This document shows positions 1 through 14,043 of a stretch of DNA of 64,000 nt, piece by piece. Numbering within the stretch: position 1 is the first letter of the stretch; each line of letters opens with the position of its first letter. Below the pieces are notes generated by a model. The model made no database searches and was not told where the DNA came from. It worked only from the letters and a program-made list of their open reading frames with translations. The position numbers and the translations under genes are program-made. The stretch is from Numida meleagris (lineage: Eukaryota > Chordata > Aves > Galliformes > Numididae), in the NCBI RefSeq assembly GCF_002078875.1, contig NC_034410.1, positions 40,165,532 through 40,229,531 on the forward strand, in the 5' to 3' direction.

Positions 1-202
1 TGGTACTATTTGCATTTGTTTAGAAAAATGGCTCGCTGAATGCATCTCATTCATGGGCGGCATCTATCGTGTTTGAACGGTAAATGAATTTTGAAGAAAG
101 GAAAAATAGCATGTCGTTATGTCATTTTAAACTGTTCTAGTATACGTGGCTGGGCAACCTACATTATGTGACTTTTTTGTAGTCTCCACTGAATTGCCAG
201 TA

Positions 203-219
203 TTTTTTTTTTTTTTTTT
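203..219. repeat. poly-T run, 17 bases
   Basis: Uninterrupted T run in intron 1. No retrotransposon body or target duplication is recognisable next to it. Confidence 0.9.
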
Positions 220-3200
220 GCCATTATTATTCTATAAATTGTAGCTTACTTCTTGTTTAGCTCCAAGGAGTATGTTGTTTTGTTGTCTTTGTTGTTTTGG
301 TTTTTGTTCCCTCTTCACAATAGAGGGATATTTGAAGAAAAAAGGTGTGAGAAGCACCTGTTTGATTACAGAGTTGATCAGAAAGACCACATTTTGGCCT
401 GAACACTTGCCTGCTACTAGCAGAGGATTTGAGAATACAGCAATGTATTTTGTTGATGCAGAAGCGAAACAGAACAGAACAAGCTTACTTGTCCTAAATA
501 CCTTTCTGCATGTCTTCTGCATCAGCTCTTATTTTTGTCGCTTGTGTGTCTTGAACGTGCTTCCTTCCTATTCTAAATTTATCACAAACACATTGGGAAG
601 TTCAGCTGAATAACTTAGAATTTTGTAAATATTGTTTCAAATGCATATCTTGGAAAAGACAGTTTCATCTTCACGACTGAAACATTTTAAGTTTATCATT
701 TGGCTATTAAAGGCCTTCAAAAGTGCCTTTAGTTTTTAATTTGGCAGTAGATAAAATGCCTTAAAGTTGCAATTCTTCTTAAGTCAGTGAAACAAAGTTG
801 GAGCTTTGGCATCATATTGATGTTAACAGTGGAAGTAAATGGGTATCTCTTTGGCTTGCTTTACTGTAGAACAAGAATCATTAAAGCCAATGCGGTGTTT
901 GAGTTTTCTAAAAAGCAGTGTAATGCTGCAGTGCTCTATTTTATCTTCTACAGGTAACTAGAATGATTTATCCAACCTCAGATGTCTGAAGTAGTATTTG
1001 AAAAAAGCTGTTGCATATGCCTCACAATTTATTCTGTGCTGTAACAGTTCTAATCTTTCATTTGCCTAGTAGAAGATAGATTTTGACACTGAAGAGACTA
1101 AGTTAAATATTTGTGACAGTGTCTTAATTTGTGATGTCTCAGGTCAGTGTCATTCTACTGCTGGTAATGACAAATGTAAATGTTCTGCTATGGCTAAACA
1201 TGTTCAGGAGCCAAAGAACCTGCGTTGCTTTAATTTTGTAATGCACTGCTTCTTTACTAGTGCTCCTTGCATCCTCCTAAAGGAAAGGCTGGTTTCTATT
1301 GGGAGAGGTGTGGATGGTATGTTTGCCTCAAATATGTCATGCTTTTCCATCACTGTTTTATTTTCTGGCTTTTGCTCTAAGAAATCAATGTTAAGGTTCC
1401 CTTCCCTTCTTGTTCTGTGGTGCTGTAGTAACCTTTGCACAGGCTTACCTATGCCCATTGTCTTTTTGCTTTGCAATAGTATGCTCCTTGCGGTGGTCTC
1501 TGCTCAGCATTGTCTTCTAGAAGAGGAATCCTTGGAACAGCTTGAAGTGCTAACTGAATGTGCATTCTTACCCTGGGCATTAAGCAGCATTGTCTTCTAT
1601 CTCAGTATCTAATAGACTATGCTGGAGTACTCATGGATAACACTGGTGTCTTGGAAAGCCTGTGGAAGGCAATTCCAAAGGTTCCTTTGAGAACCCATAC
1701 AGAGCTGCTGTAGCTGATAGGAAGGCAGTTGGGAGCCTCTTGTGCAAAGCCTAACTCTGAGTACCTACAAGGTGCTGCTAGGCTTTTCTTCTTGACAGTC
1801 AGTATAGTTTGGCCCTATTGCATCTAAGCAAGTGGTGTTCCTGAAGTTCACATCATCTGTTGGACATTTCCTGGGATAATTTTCTAGTGTGCTAATAAAG
1901 CAACTCGGAGAACTCGGATAGGTGCAGGTGTCAGGGAGCGTGGCTGGATGCAGGAAGAGGGAAACTCCCCTTTCCAGTGACAGCAAGTTGCTGTACTGGC
2001 ACATCTGCTATCCTCATTTGACCACAAGTATCCGTGAGTTCTCTGACCAGCAAGCTGTTTATTCGGGGGTGAGCATATCAATAGTTTCTGCTGAAGCTCT
2101 TTGACCGCGCTGTTTAAATGTTCCACCAGAAATGAGATTGTTGGCTATATGGGATGTTGGGCACCCGGATCTAAACCCCTTTTCTGAATTAGCCAGGCAA
2201 ACTCTAGTCACTCTCTTCTTCTAATTTTAATGCGCATTTGTGGAGAGTTGAGAGGGCATCCTGTCTGGTGGGGATTGAAGTGTGGAAGGGTCTGGAACAG
2301 GCCAACTTAATTCATCTCTGGAGAGCGAGTAAAGAGAAGATTTAGTATTATGTGACCTCAGAACCATCTCCTGAGAATTTCTGTTAGGTCCTTCCTAACT
2401 TTCACATATCCCCTGCTATGTTCCTCTTTTCTTCCCTGCCTGAACTGCAACTGATCCTCTTGCTTCAGTATCCCCCTTACCCTATTCTGTTTCATGCGCA
2501 ACCAGATGTTCATTTTACCTTAACCCATTTTACAGGGCAGTGAGGGAGAAGGGCAAGACATGGCAGCTCAAGTCAGGGCCTGTCACTTAATAAAGTGACA
2601 TTAGAAGTTAAACTCGTCTCTTTTACTGTTCAATAATATAGGGCAGAAGGGATATAACTACCAAATAGTACACTGCTGTAGCCAGCCTGTCAAGGAGGTG
2701 ATGTGTTTTGGAACACGCTCCTGGGCATATGAGAGAAAGATGGGTACAGTCTGAATATTTCTGTAACAGCATTTGTGACAGAAAGGCATCACAGCTTCAG
2801 AGAGAGTCTGTAATTTTAAACCTCTCTCGTTTTAAAACTATTGCCCCACATCCATTTTTGTTTGTTTTTAAGGGCGCCTTTTAGATCGCTTTCAAACATG
2901 AATTGGATTTGGCTGGATATCTAAAGCAAGAGAGGAGCACAGTCAAATAAGTTAATAGTTAAAATATAGTAAGACGAAAGAATACCAGAAATCAGTCATG
3001 TAATGTGAAAACAAACATGGAACTTTGATTTCACATTGTACATGGCAGAATTTAATATTAATTATAAATACTCTCTTAACTGTTAAGCACTGTAGTCACT
3101 GTGGTACACTTAATCTGTAATGCTTCTGTGAGGTTGCCTAATAAAAAGCAAATTGTGCATTATCGTACTTCTGTGATTCTTGTGCATAGTCTTTAAAGAA

Positions 3201-6200
3201 ATAGTGGTAACCGTTAGGTGCAGTTCTTAACATGTTGAATAAAATTCAGTGGAAACTTGCATTTTTGTTTTGATTTAGACTTATTGGAAACAGTATGAAA
3301 GATATAAAATAGATGTAGGGGAGAAGTAATTTTGAATTCTTCTTGCCATACTTACTTCCGACAATAAATCTGACAGTGAAAGTGGATCAGGAATGCAAAA
3401 TACAGTTTGAAAGATAAATTCCTGTCTGTCTGTTGCAAGGAAGGATAAAGACCACTTCCTATTGTCTGCTTTCCTGGTCTTTGCTTATCTTATTGGTGAC
3501 CTCCTGTTCCCACACTGATTTCCTTCAGTGTGAGAATATCTGTGTAGTCACTCTGCAAACAGCTGGAATGGTTTTTGCCCTCATCTGAGGCTGCCATCCT
3601 TTCCGTTGGTCTGTATTAATGGATTGTGGGAGTGCTTCTAATCTGCTTCTGAAAAAAATCAGGTGAAATAGTTTAAATCATCTTCAGAGTGGTATGCTTT
3701 TAGCTGTGATTCAAGCTAATTATCTGATTTGGGCACTGGAGCAGATTAAGAGCACTTCTGCACGACTTTTAACTAGCAAAGCTCAGTTGAAGGATAACTG
3801 CCACAGTTAAATTTGGGTGTGTAATTAGTACAAGGCATTCTAGAGTTGTGCATTGCCTTTTTACCCTTCTTTGCTCATTTGCAGTTTGGACTATGTTCAT
3901 GCCTTTTTCTTTTCAGCTTATTCAATTAGAGCATAATTAAATTTATCTCCAGGTTTCTCCAGATCCTGGACCTACAGTTGAGTTTGGTCTGCAGACAGCT
4001 ATGTCTATCTAACTAATGCAACATTTGTTTACTAATGTCAAGGCACTGAAGGGTTCAGCAGAATTTAAGCAGACGTGTATAGAGTTAAATAAAATTAGGT
4101 CTCCGACCTCAGTCACGGGACTGAAATCGTTCAAGTTAGATAGTCAGTCTGGCTCTGCTCTGATGCTTTCTTTGACTTATCCACTCTAAAACATTAATTT
4201 TTATTTTTGCAGTATCCATTGTAGTAGAAGTCAGTAAGACAATATTGCAACAGATGGAGCTGAACAGGTGTGCTGTGAAAGGTCCAGCTTCTTGCACTAA
4301 ACGGAACCTACAGCCAGAAAGGACAGCTGAAAAAAAGCATAGGGAATTCAGGTGACTAAGAATTGATTGCAGTAGGAGGAATTGCAGATATATTAAGAGA
4401 TGTACTAAAGAGTAAATTTTTAAGGAATAGTATATTGGCTGAAACATCACCTTATTTTAACTTGCTGAACTCAGTTAGGCTACTGACATGCAACCATAAC
4501 ACCTCAGATTGTTTAATTTTTTAGAGTTGACAAAGTGTATTGGCACAACTGCTACAAGGAAGTTAAAGTAATCTTGGGGACACAGCCTTTCTAAGAGTCT
4601 TGTTTACTTCCAACCTAATCTTGAATTTTACGGGATAGAAAATATCTGCCAGGTCACCTTGGATCCAGCCTGTCTTTCACTACTTTTCACATTTTTCACT
4701 GTTTCATTTAGTGGGAAGTGATTATGAAGTTGCTTCAGCTGCTCTTTGGTTTAGGTACTACTTCCATAACTGTCACTGCATTGTAGTGCATTGATTACTT
4801 TATTACATAATAAAGATTAGGACTGTAATAGATACTCTCAAGCAATTAAAATATTCTTAAAGTACCCATCCTTTATTTTACTCTACACATCAAGCTATTA
4901 CAGAAATTAGCATTCTTTTCTGAGTATGTACTAGATCTCGCTACAAAAGAGCAGGTAATAGGTTGTAGATCACCTTAAGAGGAGTCCACTACATCTGTTT
5001 AGATGTGAAATGTTGCTTTGTTCTGCACTAGAAGACCATGAAGAAAGCTCTGTAAGCTAGTTATCCTCTCTGTTCCGGTCACTTGTGAAGTTGTCCTGTT
5101 CAGCCCATTGATTTCTTGTCAGATTTCTGAAGGAAAGAATATTTTACTTCTCAAAGTTTATTATTTAGCTAATTACCTTTTGAATTCCTTTCTGCCACCC
5201 AGATCCTCACGTACCAGCCTCTAATTTGGAAGCTCCTTAAGCAGCCTTTGTCATGTTACAAGTCTGCTTCATCTGGAAGAATCATCCTTCAACATGTTCT
5301 TGAATTTGGTGCAAAGCCTTCAGAGTTGCATGATGCAAGGCTAATGCACTACAAAGTATCTCAGTACTGCTTGGGGGCGGGAATAAAACAAACAACAAAA
5401 ACATAACTCTAGTGCCTTTCTACTTTGTGAGAGCTAGTACTGTATTGAGCAGAGAAGTGAAGCCTCTGAAGCAGGTGTTACTCTCAGAATCAGCTTCGCC
5501 ATCAGTACTGATGTCAGTCATAGCATACTATCTGCAGTGAAGCGTTTGTCCAGGAGGGAAGAAGAAACACATTCAAATGTGCCCTGCAGTAATTTTGAAT
5601 GGTTCTGTTCAAATAATCATCAAAACCTTTCGGGAATTTTGACAGTCTGAGGAAAAAATGGAATCATCAGTTTCTTACTAGGTTTAAAATTTTGTGAAAC
5701 GTTATGAAAGGCAGACTTCTCTAGCAAAGTATAACTTTGGGTGTTGTTAAAAGTAACTCTTTGCTTAATAATTTGCCTTTAGACATGGAATTATTCAAAA
5801 GCAAGACAGAAAAAAGGTCATGAAAAAGCTTTGTAGGCATCAGAGGAAATGTCTGAAACTGTAGACAGACATCCACCTGCTGCAGTGGTGATGGGATGCA
5901 TATTGTGGTTTCAAATGTAGTATATTGTGTGAAAAGTATTAAGGAGTGGTCATGGAATGCTTTAAAGAGCTTGCAGTTATTTAGCAAAAATATTGAAGAT
6001 GCCCTAGGCTCTCTGAAAACAGGAGGTTATATGCTCTCTTTAGCTTTTTGTATCATTAAGCTACTGACAGCGTGCAATTCCTGATGTTAGTGCTTGCTAA
6101 GTGTGATGTGTTATTGCAGGCAGTCAAAATACCATACCAAGAAGTGGCTGTAGGAGTAATGTAATTTTGCTCATACACTTTGGGAAAGTTCTGATATTCT

Positions 6201-6259
6201 TAATGGTCATTTTTAAATGATTATTCTATACTCATTCTGGTATTCAGGATTCTTGCCAT

Positions 6260-7424
6260 GTATGCCAGGACCCTGAGCCTCTAGGTGTGGGTGAGAGTAG
6301 TGAATTCCATCCCACTGTAACAGTGGAACAGGCCTCAGACCTCCTCATGAAACTGAATGTATATAAGTCCATGGGGCCGGCTTATGTGCATCCCAGGCTT
6401 CTGAGAGAAATGGCTGATGTGGTTTCTGAGCCGCTCTCCATCATATTTGAGAAGTAGTGGCTTTCAGGTGAAATCCCCGGTGACTGGAGAAAGGGAAACA
6501 TTTCTCCCATTTTTAAGAGAGGGAGAAAGGAAGACCCGGGGAAGCACAGGCTGGTGAGCCTCACCTCCGTGCCCAGGAAGATCACGGAGCAGATCCTCCC
6601 AGCTGCCATGTTAAGGCACATATGAGAGGAAGAGGTGATCCGAGATGGCCCGCGTGGCTTCACCAAGGACAGATCTTGCCTGACCGGTCTGGTGGCCTTT
6701 TGTGATGGAGTGACGACATCAATGGACAGAGGAAGGGTGACGGATGTCATCTGCCTGGACTTCTGCAAAGCCTTTGACAGGGTCCCTCATCACATCCTTC
6801 TCTCCAAATTGGAGAGGTATGGATTTGAAGGATGGACTGTTTGGTGGATTAAGAACTGGTTGGCTGGTCTCAGCCAAAGGATTGTGATCAACAGTTCTAT
6901 GTCTAGGTGGAGGCCAGTCCCAAGTGGTGTCCACCAAGGCTCGGTCTTGGGACCAGTGCTCGTCAACATCTTTATCAATGACGTAGGTGATGGAATTGAG
7001 TGCACCCTCAGCAAGTTTGCAGATGACACCAAGCTGAGCAGTGCAGTCAATACATTGGAGGGAAGGGAAGCCATCCAGAGGGACCTGGACAGGCTGGACA
7101 AGTGGGCCCATGTGAACCTAATGAGGGGGAACAATTGTTTGCATGAGTTGATAGTGATAAGACAAGGGGGAATGGTTTTAAATTAAGACGGGAGGTTTAG
7201 GTTGGATATTAGGAGGAAGTTTTTCACTCAGAGGGTGGTAACGTGCTGGAACAGGTTGCTCAAAGAGGTGATGGATGCCCCGTTCCTGGAGGCATTCAAG
7301 GCCAGGCTGGATGTGGCCCTGGGCAGCCTGGTCTAGTGGTTGGTGACCCTGCCCATGGTGGGGGGGTTAAAACTCGATGATCTTTGAGGTCCTTTTCAAC
7401 CCAGGCCATTCTATGATTCTATGG
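6260..7424 (+). mobile_element. CR1 LINE, 5'-truncated and internally deleted, reverse transcriptase remnant
   Basis: Sense-oriented chicken-repeat-1 retrotransposon in intron 1. The best frame (6635-7117) carries RT motifs: [16 protein letters not shown] (motif A), [12 protein letters not shown] (motif B) and FADDTKL (motif C, 7016-7036) with both catalytic aspartates. The same frame upstream is broken by TAG at 6455-6457 and TGA at 6623-6625, so it is dead. After about 7120 the RT frame stops matching CR1 and the sequence passes within about 30 bases into the CR1 3' terminal segment (ACAAGGGG...GGTTTTAAA, GGAACAGGTTGC), ending in ATTCTATGATTCTATG. The 5' boundary is approximate. CR1 is usually 4.5 kb and strongly 5'-truncated. 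Confidence 0.93.
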
Positions 7425-9974
7425 TTTGCATGGTTGAATGTTGCACCTGAAAAATACTAGCTGTCCTTCTGGTTGTGCTGTCTGGTTTTCTTCTATTTAG
7501 GCTGTTTGCTGTTCTTCCCCATCAGGGATTAGTCTAATGATACTATGAAGAGGAGGAGCAAGTTGCTAAGCTGCATTCCAGCATCAGGAAAAAAAGACAA
7601 ATAACTTCTTCCTTAATCTTTTCTGAACTTACATGGCCATATCACTGCAGAACTTCATCCTGCCATTTTAGTGCATTAGTAAATCAAACATGAGACTTGA
7701 AAGTGACAACTTGCAGGATCTGTGTTTCTCTTTTCAAATGGCTCTGTTTGCAACAAAAAACTGCAGAGATCAGTTGTGTCTCGCTAAATGTAGGGCACTC
7801 TAGAGAACTTTCACCGAATACTTGGTATTAGTTGAGGCTTATCTCAGAATACAAAGAATAATTACATATCCGTATCTTTTGAGATAAAATCATAAAGACA
7901 AAAAAAAAATCCTACTTAACCCCCTCAGAAAGGATAAAATGAGGAAATTATCAAACTCTACTTCAGTCAAAACTATTACTTGTACTTTCTGGCAGACTTA
8001 GCTTAATAATTAGCATTTTCAATCGACTTCAGTCAGAACTGTGTGAATATGTACCATGTCTTCAGTGACAGACAGGCTAGAGTTAATGTGTTCATGACTC
8101 CCAGATGTGTGTTTTCCCGTGAGGTGCAGAAGCTCCAGTTAAGCGTGCGAAGTGATAACAAAACTGTGGTAGGAGAGCAAAGAGAAACACCAGAAGAAAG
8201 GTTTGTGATCACATAAGTACTCGATTACATGTGAATGTTCTAAATAGAGGCAGTTTGTGGAATGTGTCTTATGTTTGTATTAAATTTAAGACCTAATAAA
8301 ACCATTCAGCTGACAGTCATCTGTAAGCTGCAAAGTAAGGAACATAGGGGTTTTTCTGAAATGAAATTGCCTGGTTGCTCTTCCATTTTGCAGAATTTTG
8401 TCTGCCTTGGCTCAGGTGAATTGAGGACCACCCACCATCTCGCTGATTCTTGCTCTTGAACATTTCAGCGTATGTTTTCTCAGTTCTTAACTTCTGTAAC
8501 TCCTTGCTTTTGGCAGCAGGAAAGGCTGTTTATCTGGCATGAATGTTTGCCAGTAGGAATTTCTGGTACAAAATTCTGACTGATTAGTTGAAACTGGCTT
8601 AAATGGCCATGTACGTTCTTTCAGAGATATAAACTCAAGCACAAGTAAGCATTTTTTTTATGAGAAATAATACTGCTATGTGGTGCATTGAATCATCATG
8701 TGATTGATTAAGGTATTGTACTTCCATTAAAAAAAAAACATGCAAAACTCATTGTGCTAACTCTCAATTTGAAGATAAAGGCTTCACAATAAGACTTTCA
8801 TCATGATGTCATTGTAGTATAATATATAGGCAAGCAGGTGTTTTAAAATTTGATATTGAATACTGTGTAGGTTTTTTCACTTCAGTGGAAGTTACTGAAC
8901 TTCCTCATTAGATTTTTCCACACAAGTGTTGCACTGAATAAATTCTTCCTTTAGATGCAAAGAATATGTCAGATTTGGAGTCAGTCTTTTTCAAGAATCT
9001 AGATTTGCGGTCTCTAATTAGATGCTGAATTGCAGAATTGATTCTACATTTGCATTAAAATCTGACTCCTAGAATTGCTTAGATAACTTGTGATGTTCAC
9101 AGTTAGTTTGTATCATGTCATTTTTCTGAGTATGCAGATGTAAAAATTTTGTGCATCTGCAGCTGAAGACTTTAGTGCACAGAAGCCTTTATAAATGCAG
9201 GCTTAGAATAATTCCAAAAAATTCTTCTGGTAAGGAGATAACATATTCTCAAATGACTATAAATGCCAGATAAAATACCTAGATGATGGGACATCAGTAG
9301 CATGAAGTTGGTAGTGTTCTTGGCAGCAGCATTCCTGCAAGAAGCAACACTGATCTTAGCCTCTGTTGTAATGGGAGGATCAACTGAATTTCATCACTGT
9401 CAGTGTAATTTGCCTTAAATGTTGTTAAGATCTGGATGAAGCAACTGCACTGCTACCACACATGAGCTCATCTCCTGTATATTCACCTTAAATAGTAATT
9501 CTGTCAAAGAAGTACTCAACTTAGGAATGTCAAAGCTGAAGATGTCTCTTTACAAATATAGCAGTAATTGTTGCTGTGATGTGCTGCAGAGTTCCATAGC
9601 TCCTGGATGTAGCGAGTCATCGCTGTGAGTAGGACTAACTGATCATCTTACAGCATTACTTTGTTTCATTAAAAAAACAGTTCACAGGGTGGAATAAAAA
9701 TCAAGCCCAAGTATGAACAGTTAATTAAGATTTGGTATTAGCAGTACATAACATATAAATGAAAACTCCACAGGCTTTGTATTGCAAGCTGCCTAGTTAT
9801 GTTTCCAAGTTAATTTTTCTACTACTAGAAATACTTCCTCCACTCAGTTATTTTGTTGCTGCTTGTGCTCAGCTGTAAGCTGAAACTAAAATATGCTTTG
9901 AAAATGAGAACCATATTTTTTAACTCTTCTTTAGTTTTCTACTGTACCTACTATAATACAGAATTCTCCAATAT

Positions 9975-10007
9975 AGATATCTACCTATTATAGATAGGTA
10001 GTTATCT
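9975..10007. repeat. short inverted repeat (14-bp arms, 5-base loop)
   Basis: The left arm 9975-9988 (AGATATCTACCTAT) and right arm 9994-10007 (ATAGGTAGTTATCT) pair at 13 of 14 positions around TATAG. It could extrude as a hairpin. No mobile-element context or function is visible. Confidence 0.75.
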
Positions 10008-10901
10008 CTAGTAGTTGCCAGAAATATCACTAGAAAATTAATAGTACCATATGTAGAGCATCGTCTTTGTGAAGCTGGAGCACTTCTCAAAAGGTTCAAA
10101 CTTAGCTAAATTGGTGGTCGAGACTTTTTGAATTCTGAAATGTGCCAAGAGGATTGTTTGATTCCTCCAAAAATTAGCTTGGAGGAGGAGATGGTTCAAA
10201 CTACAAACCTGATAGCAAGAGGCAAAGAGAACAGAAGAGTATTGTTTTTGTCATAGAACATCGGCTAAAATAAGAAAAGTCAGTGCGTACGAGTATTCAG
10301 TCAGTCAAGTCCTTAAGAGCTCTTCTTTGCTAACTGATAGCAAGCGTGCATCTTATTCACAGTGTGGGTTGAGAACGTGAATGTTCACCTCGGGCTTTCA
10401 AGCTAAGTTCTTAATTAGACATGTGTTTCACATAATTTTCTTCATTCTTCTCATACTGACTTGCCTCAAAGGGAGGAAGAGAATCCTGGGAGATGGGTGA
10501 ACAGTTCCCATACCTCCAGATCAGGTGGCTGAGGGTGGGAGAGGAGAGATCCTTTCCTTCCGATGATCCTGTCACATAGTACTTCATACTATTCAGTCAC
10601 TGTAACCAGCAGCCTCCTCCAGTCCTGGTGTGCCTCATCTCTACCCACTCAGAAAGAAGGTTGGAAAAAAGTCTTTGATATCTGTTGGGGTAGAAGAACT
10701 GGGGAAGATGGTGACATGCCACCCCTCAACCTTTGGGATGTGGGCATAAGCAAAAAGGCTCATCTGTTAATGTTTCTTGAGATTGTTTTACACCCTGTGA
10801 AACTTGTAGGTAGTTGCATGCATCATCTGTAGAAATATGATACCACTGTACCACTTACTAGCACAGTTTGTAAAGTACTGAGGTGGCTTGAGTGTTGCGT
10901 G

Positions 10902-11868
10902 ATCACAGAATCATAGAATGGCTTGGGTTGGAAGGAACCTTTAAGACCATCAGTTCCTACCCCCTGCTGCGGACAGGGTTGCCACCCACTGGATCGGGCT
11001 GCCCAGAGCCCCATCCAACCAGACCTTGAACATCTCCAAGCATGGGGCATCCACAACCTCTCTGGGCAGGCTGTGCCTCACCACCCTCTGAGTAAAGAAT
11101 TTCTTCTCAACATCTAATCTACATCTCTCCTTTTTTTAGTTTAAAACTGTTCCCTCTCATCACCATTGGACTGTGTAAAAAGTTGGGCTCCCTCCTGTTT
11201 ATAAGCTCCCTTTAGGCACTGGAAGGCTGCTATGAGATTTCCTCAAAGCCTTATCTTCACCAGCCTAAACAAGCCCAGGTCCCTCAGCCTTTCTTTGTTG
11301 GTGAGGTGCTCCAGCCCTCTGTCTGTCTTTGTGGCCCTCCTCTAGACCCACTCTGACAGCTCCACGTCTTTCTGTACTGGGGCCCCGGGCCTGGGTGCAG
11401 TACTCCAGATGGGGCCTCGTGGGGGCCAAGCAGAGGGGGACAATCCCCTACCTCTCCTTGCTGGCCACCCCTCTGTTGATGCTGCCCAGGATACAGTTGG
11501 CCTTCAGGCTGCCAGTGCACACTACTGGCTCATGTCCAGCTTTTCATCACCAGGACCCCCAAGTCCTTCTCGGCAGGGCTGCTCTCTGTTAGTTTTTCTG
11601 CCCTCTGTACGTGTATCTGGGATTGCCCTAACCAAGTGCAATGCCTTAGACTTGGCCTTGTTGAATCTCATTAGGTTCTCACAGTTCCGTTTCTCAAGCT
11701 TGTCCAAGTCCTTCTGGATGACATCCCTCCTTCTGCCTTGATGTCATTAGCAAACTTGCCCTCGATCCCGCTAGACTTTCAGTGTCACCGATAAAGATGT
11801 TGAAGAGGACCCGTGGGGGGCACCACTTGTGAACAGCCTCCACTTGGACATAGAGCTGCTGACCACAA
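10902..11868 (-). mobile_element. CR1 LINE fragment, antisense to STT3B
   Basis: The 3' end of the element is at the left: ATCACAGAATCATAGAATGG is the reverse complement of the CR1 tail. Then follow the 3' untranslated block (CCCACCCACTGGATCGGGCTGCCCAGAGCC region) and the C-terminal part of ORF2 (for example CCTCTAGACCC and CTGGGTGCAGTACTCCAGATGGGGCC). The right boundary near 11868 is approximate. All reading frames are broken by stops or frameshifts. It is in the opposite orientation to the CR1 at 6260-7424 in the same intron. Confidence 0.92.
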
Positions 11869-14043
11869 CCTCCAAATCTGGAGTACTGTTTGCAGTACGT
11901 GCTGTTATCGTCTCTCTCCGTTCTGGTAAAATGGAAGCAGTTTTACAAGGTTCAGACTTGTCCTTGTAGGTGCAGGTCGCTATGAAGCAGGAAAGTAACA
12001 TCAAAGCATAATACTGGCACCGTGTACAGCTGCCTGGTGCACTGCCCACTGCTGCTGCTTTGTCAGTGCCTAAAGCTGGCCCTTGTGCAGCATTACTCAG
12101 CAAATTTGTCCTTGTGTATGCATATGCTTATATTCACATATTTATTTTTGGTAGCAGGTTACCTGATGGGAGGAGAAGTGAGTTCTTTTTTTTTTTTTTT
12201 TCTGAAGTCACGGTGAGGTTCTGTAGTTCAGCTTCTAAACACAATTTTTTTAGATTTCTCTGGTCAGAAGGCTCTTTCTTGCTCTACCTATAGGTCTCCC
12301 CACAGTGAAAAATTAACCTACCCATAGCCTTTTATTGGTGGCAAAAGAATCAATTGCTTTTCAGAAGAAGGGGTCAGTAGATTTGTGTCTAACAAAAAGT
12401 GTATTCAGAGAGAAGATTAAATTCATTCATCTTATGTGGTAAAAGTATAAATGCTGTTATGCTGGGTTTCAATTTTGAGTGGTAATTCATTCTAATTACG
12501 TACGTAATGCTTTGCAGCCAAAGCACAAGACAGTTGTTCTCTTCCCTCTGAAGTCAGTTCTGAAGCTTTATGCATTTGAAACTTGAGGAGAATGTCAATA
12601 TGTATTCTTGCCTATTTCATTTTTTATCGTATCTTTTAACGTTGTAAGAGTAAACATCTGTAGCCTGTGTGAGTTCGAGTCATGACTTAAAAATTTAACA
12701 TTAGTCCATGTTAGTAAATGCGTTATCTTTCTTGTTTCCTTTTTAATGTTCTAGGATAGCAGTGTTGACTGAGTTTTCAGTGCATTTTAAGTCAGGACCA
12801 TAACTGGCTGGAGAGCAAGCAAATTCCTGTTTTGTCTTGTACGATGCTGCAGGCTCTTGGCACTAAACAAATTAACAAAAAACCTTGCTGCACTAAGATA
12901 AGAGGCTAATTTTACAGGTACAGCAATTCGTAAGTCATATTATAGTTAACCATTCAGAGCTGGAGAATTAATTCATACTTAGAAATCCAGTCAAATTGAA
13001 ATAGTTGCAGGCTTATTAAAAACAAATGTCACATTGCTGTTTGATAAATAGATTTCTAGGTCAAAGTGACTGATGTTTATATGAATTTTCTTATATAAAC
13101 ATGGCTAATTACTTCAGAAGGTCTACAGTATCCTATATAAATGGTTATGTTGGGCAGCTTTCTTTCACTATTGTATTTATTGTTTGTTTTTTAATGTCAC
13201 TTGACTGATACTGTGATCGTTCAGTGGGTGGAACCATACAGGTTTGCTGGCGTCTGGATTCGAATTTCAGTCCTTTTTATTCTGCTTGTAACCTCTTTGT
13301 GGTTGTAGTTCAGATATTAGCCTTGTTCTGCTGATTAAATGAGCAAGAGCTTGATGAGACTTGAGTGACATGTGCTTCCTTCTCTTGAAATGAATTATCC
13401 TAAAGTAAACCAGTGATATTTTGGGGATCCTAAATATACAAGAGAGTTTAATGTAATATTTAAATTTGTGTTAGTTTTGATGTTTGTTACTGACGTAAAC
13501 GGATACTTTCAGGAAATAGGCGAAATAAAAAAATACATACAAGCTTTTCTAATCTTGAATGCAAACTGTAATAAAGTCTTTCATGGTGGGTTACTCATCT
13601 AACCTCTTGTCTGTTACAGTTTACATTTAGTCATCTGGTTTTTCTTTACCAAAAGAAGTGATCTTTAGCACTTCAACTAAATACCAGTTGGAATATCTAT
13701 TAGGAGGGCTGGGTTTATGGAATTTGCTTGTTTTAGAAGTGACATTTACCCAGGCTGTTATAAGCCTGAGGTTTGCTTGTTGAGTCTTTAGTTTTGTTGT
13801 TGATTTTATGTGTTTGTTTTTGTTTTGTTCTCCTCAAAGCTGTTCAGCATTAATACCTATGGCTTCGTTGGTTTGGCTTTAAAATACACATGTAGGAGTT
13901 GCTGTTTTGGGCAAAATGCACTGCAGTTTGTCTCGCGGCAGTCTGAACTAATTTGAAGAATTTTATAATAGTTGCAAGACGTTGCTACTTGAAGTTTGAG
14001 ACGTTGGAAGAATTAATTATTTGCCAGAAAGTCAGAAGATTAT

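Noticed and set aside
1190..1612. 140-codon open frame in intron 1
   Set aside because: No recognisable domain, no splice-consistent context, overlapping minus frame also open; typical of AT-rich intron.
6635..7186. 183-codon reverse transcriptase frame as a host gene
   Set aside because: It is the ORF2 remnant of a CR1 LINE, interrupted upstream by two in-frame stops and truncated downstream.
11284..11741. Overlapping open frames with Pro/Gly/Gln-rich products
   Set aside because: They lie inside the antisense CR1 copy; composition reflects the GC-rich repeat.
12490..12510. ATTACGTACGTAAT palindrome as a regulatory site
   Set aside because: A 14-bp palindrome is expected several times by chance in a window this size.
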